A DNA stretch of 64,000 bases, taken from the NCBI GenBank assembly GCA_031549725.1, contig JAVBPH010000056.1, positions 1 through 64,000 of the forward strand. The letters run 5' to 3'. A program made the position numbers and the translations under genes. Source of the stretch: UBA937 sp031549725. GTDB taxonomy: Bacteria; Spirochaetota; Spirochaetia; Treponematales; Breznakiellaceae. The notes beneath the pieces were generated by a model. That model was not told the origin of the DNA. It saw nothing but the letters and a program-made list of their open reading frames with translations, and did not search any database. The stretch's first letter is position 1, and each line of letters begins with the position of its first letter. Shown piece by piece: positions 62,491 through 64,000 of the stretch.

Positions 62491-63315
62491 TCATTCCCGG
62501 GGAAAATAAGACCAGGTTTTGCTGGTATAGACTATCACCCCATTTTCCGAATAATACCTCGCCGGAGATTCGGAAGCCTTCAAACCCATGGTCTCTCCGG
62601 TTTCCCAATACCGGCTTTCACCAAAAGGAGATGGGGATATCCAGGTCCCGCCTTCGGGAATGGGGATTTTCATATCCGTAAATGTCCTGGAAACCAGGTA
62701 ACGTTTATCAAACCCCGAACGGACAATCTTCTGGGCCGCCAACTCCCAGTCAACAATCCAGGGATCCGCTTTTACCCCGGAAGAAACGGGACCTTCCCGC
62801 AGGAGGGTCCTGAACCTGGGCCAGTCGAGTATTTCGGGGCTCCGTTTTCCTCCGCCGTCAAGGCCGGAGAGGAGCATAAAAAACCGGGCGTCCACTCCTC
62901 CCTGCCAGTCTAACCGAAGGGTATCCCCCTGGGTATCCAGCGGGAAGAGCCCCCCCGCTGGATAGAACATACCCGGGGTAATTTTCCGGTTGGGCCAGTG
63001 GGGATAGGCGATCACCGGATTTACCCGGCTGCTGCAGATTTCCAGATGAAACACCCGGGTTTCCTGTTCCCGGATTGTCCGCCAGTTCCCCTTAGGGTCC
63101 ACCCATTCTATACGCCACAGGGGTTTTCCCAGAACCGCCTCCCAATCGCGGGGAATATCCGGCAGTACCACCGCATAGGAACGGTATATCACGGGATTCC
63201 CGCAACCCGGCAGGACAAGAATACAGGCCAGTGCCATGGAGGCCAGTAAAACAATTATCGATAAAATTTTTATTCTGCTGGCCGCTTTTTTCGTTACGAA
63301 TTGGTATGTTTTCAT
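62491..63315 (-). CDS. Hypothetical lipoprotein
   Basis: This protein of about 274 residues has a long basic N-terminus then a lipoprotein signal (LLASMALACILVLPGC; Cys in the lipobox PGC). The mature part has WRIEWVDPKGNWRTIREQET and SGLDGGGKRSPEILDWPRFR, with no known domain. The start at 63315 is the last good ATG before the signal peptide. It pairs with the anchored protein downstream. Confidence 0.68.
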   Translation of the reverse strand: MKTYQFVTKKAASRIKILSIIVLLASMALACILVLPGCGNPVIYRSYAVVLPDIPRDWEAVLGKPLWRIEWVDPKGNWRTIREQETRVFHLEICSSRVNPVIAYPHWPNRKITPGMFYPAGGLFPLDTQGDTLRLDWQGGVDARFFMLLSGLDGGGKRSPEILDWPRFRTLLREGPVSSGVKADPWIVDWELAAQKIVRSGFDKRYLVSRTFTDMKIPIPEGGTWISPSPFGESRYWETGETMGLKASESPARYYSENGVIVYTSKTWSYFPRE

Positions 63316-63346
63316 ATTATATATATGTACATATTGTGAAGATTGC

Positions 63347-63364
63347 ATTAATTCCTGAATTAAT
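63347..63364. promoter_or_regulatory. Palindrome in a divergent promoter region
   Basis: ATTAATTC-CT-GAATTAAT, perfect 8-bp arms, in the 65 bases between two divergent genes. A possible binding site for a shared regulator. Confidence 0.4.
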
Positions 63365-63380
63365 AGATACTAATAAAAGT

Positions 63381-64000
63381 ATGGAAGACTTAAAAAAATA
63401 TCAGGAACTGCTCGCCCAGGGCCTCGATACCCGGAGTAAATGGCTTGAAAAAACGCAGCTGGTTAAATTAAAAGAAGAATTCCGCACATACCATTCCCTG
63501 TTTTCAACAATTTATGAAATCCTTTTAAAGAAAGGCGCAATCCAGCCTGATCCATATAAACACGAAGCTAAAATGGGGGAAATTGAAATTCCCCCTTCAG
63601 ACGATATTCCCGAAACGGAAAAGATCAACGAAATCTCCATCCGCCTCTCAAATTTTGATAATCAATTGGATTTCCTGGTTAATTTTTATTCCTTCAGCGC
63701 TGAATTCCTGACCCTGGAACGGATTAAACGGATTTCCAGCCTGGTAAAATATATAAGTTGGTCCAATCACTCGGATTCATCGGCTAATGTGAATACAAAA
63801 ATCCTGATGGGACTTATAAACGAGATGAAAACCGGCGGTGATCCCCTGTCGGTATCACTGCTGAACGAAGCTCAGCAGGGTCTGGGAAAAGCCACCAATA
63901 CAATTATGCAGATTTTAAAAACCGTAGCAGACTACCAGAAAGAACTGTACAAACAGCAAATTCAGGTTAAAATTACCAATAATCTTTCTATCAATTCCGA
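63381..64000 (+). CDS. Hypothetical protein, truncated by window end
   Basis: At least 206 residues, open to the last base. It starts MEDLKKYQELLAQGLDTRSK and is charged and helical throughout, with no signal peptide or membrane segment. It includes LKEEFRTYHSLFSTIYEILL and LSVSLLNEAQQGLGKATNTI. Coiled-coil or helical-bundle structure is likely; no family is recognised. Weak ribosome site. Confidence 0.65.
   Translation, partial: MEDLKKYQELLAQGLDTRSKWLEKTQLVKLKEEFRTYHSLFSTIYEILLKKGAIQPDPYKHEAKMGEIEIPPSDDIPETEKINEISIRLSNFDNQLDFLVNFYSFSAEFLTLERIKRISSLVKYISWSNHSDSSANVNTKILMGLINEMKTGGDPLSVSLLNEAQQGLGKATNTIMQILKTVADYQKELYKQQIQVKITNNLSINS

Overview
The window looks like a chromosomal segment of a spirochaete of the Treponema / termite-gut treponeme (Breznakiella-like) group. 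This is an inference from four things: the order tRNA-Thr, rpmG, tRNA-Trp, secE, nusG, rplKAJL, rpoBC, which is also found in Treponema; an asparagine at the RpoB position equivalent to E. coli Ser531, typical of spirochaetes; the archaeal/eukaryal-type single-chain GlyRS and AsnA; and numerous small lipoproteins and surface proteins. No rRNA, CRISPR array, prophage or intact insertion sequence was seen.

Layout. 1-6.1 kb: a WYL-domain regulator, a DUF4105 membrane protein, an ACT-domain protein, and a zinc/cadmium-type arsR-P-ATPase operon with a readable promoter and two operators. 6.1-21 kb: mixed housekeeping genes (glycyl-tRNA synthetase, an orphan B12/radical-SAM protein, a family-B DNA polymerase, deoC, hsp20, an rseC-like gene, a YmdB-family protein whose metal site is degenerate, a TPR protein, a cyclase-domain protein). 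21-24.7 kb: two tandem paralogous lipoproteins made of beta-helix repeats, separated by a transposase relic and preceded by a lipase relic. 24.8-37.1 kb: the large minus-strand transcription/translation operon from tRNA-Thr to rpoC. 37.3-44.5 kb: a carbohydrate ABC importer (binding protein plus two permeases, no ATPase) with an epimerase, an oxidoreductase and a ROK repressor. 45-52.7 kb: asnA behind a truncated aldo/keto reductase, then dnaE-yggT-recG. 53-64 kb: aroC-pfkB, a PHP phosphoesterase, an alpha/beta hydrolase, threonine aldolase, tcdA, and hypothetical envelope proteins.

The most unusual content is between the genes. Both tRNA genes are followed by extra copies of their own 3' ends: a 69-bp tandem array behind tRNA-Thr, and an inverted plus a direct copy behind tRNA-Trp. 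At least four families of dispersed structured repeats occur: a ~112-bp double hairpin at both 1 and 21.2 kb; a 25-nt hairpin-containing element in about seven copies with one compensatory change; a ~170-200-bp element immediately upstream of two unrelated genes in the same orientation; and short A/T-rich terminator-like hairpins. The WYL regulator gene has the same ATGACA-N6-TGTCAT palindrome at both ends. These are sequence observations; their functions are inference.
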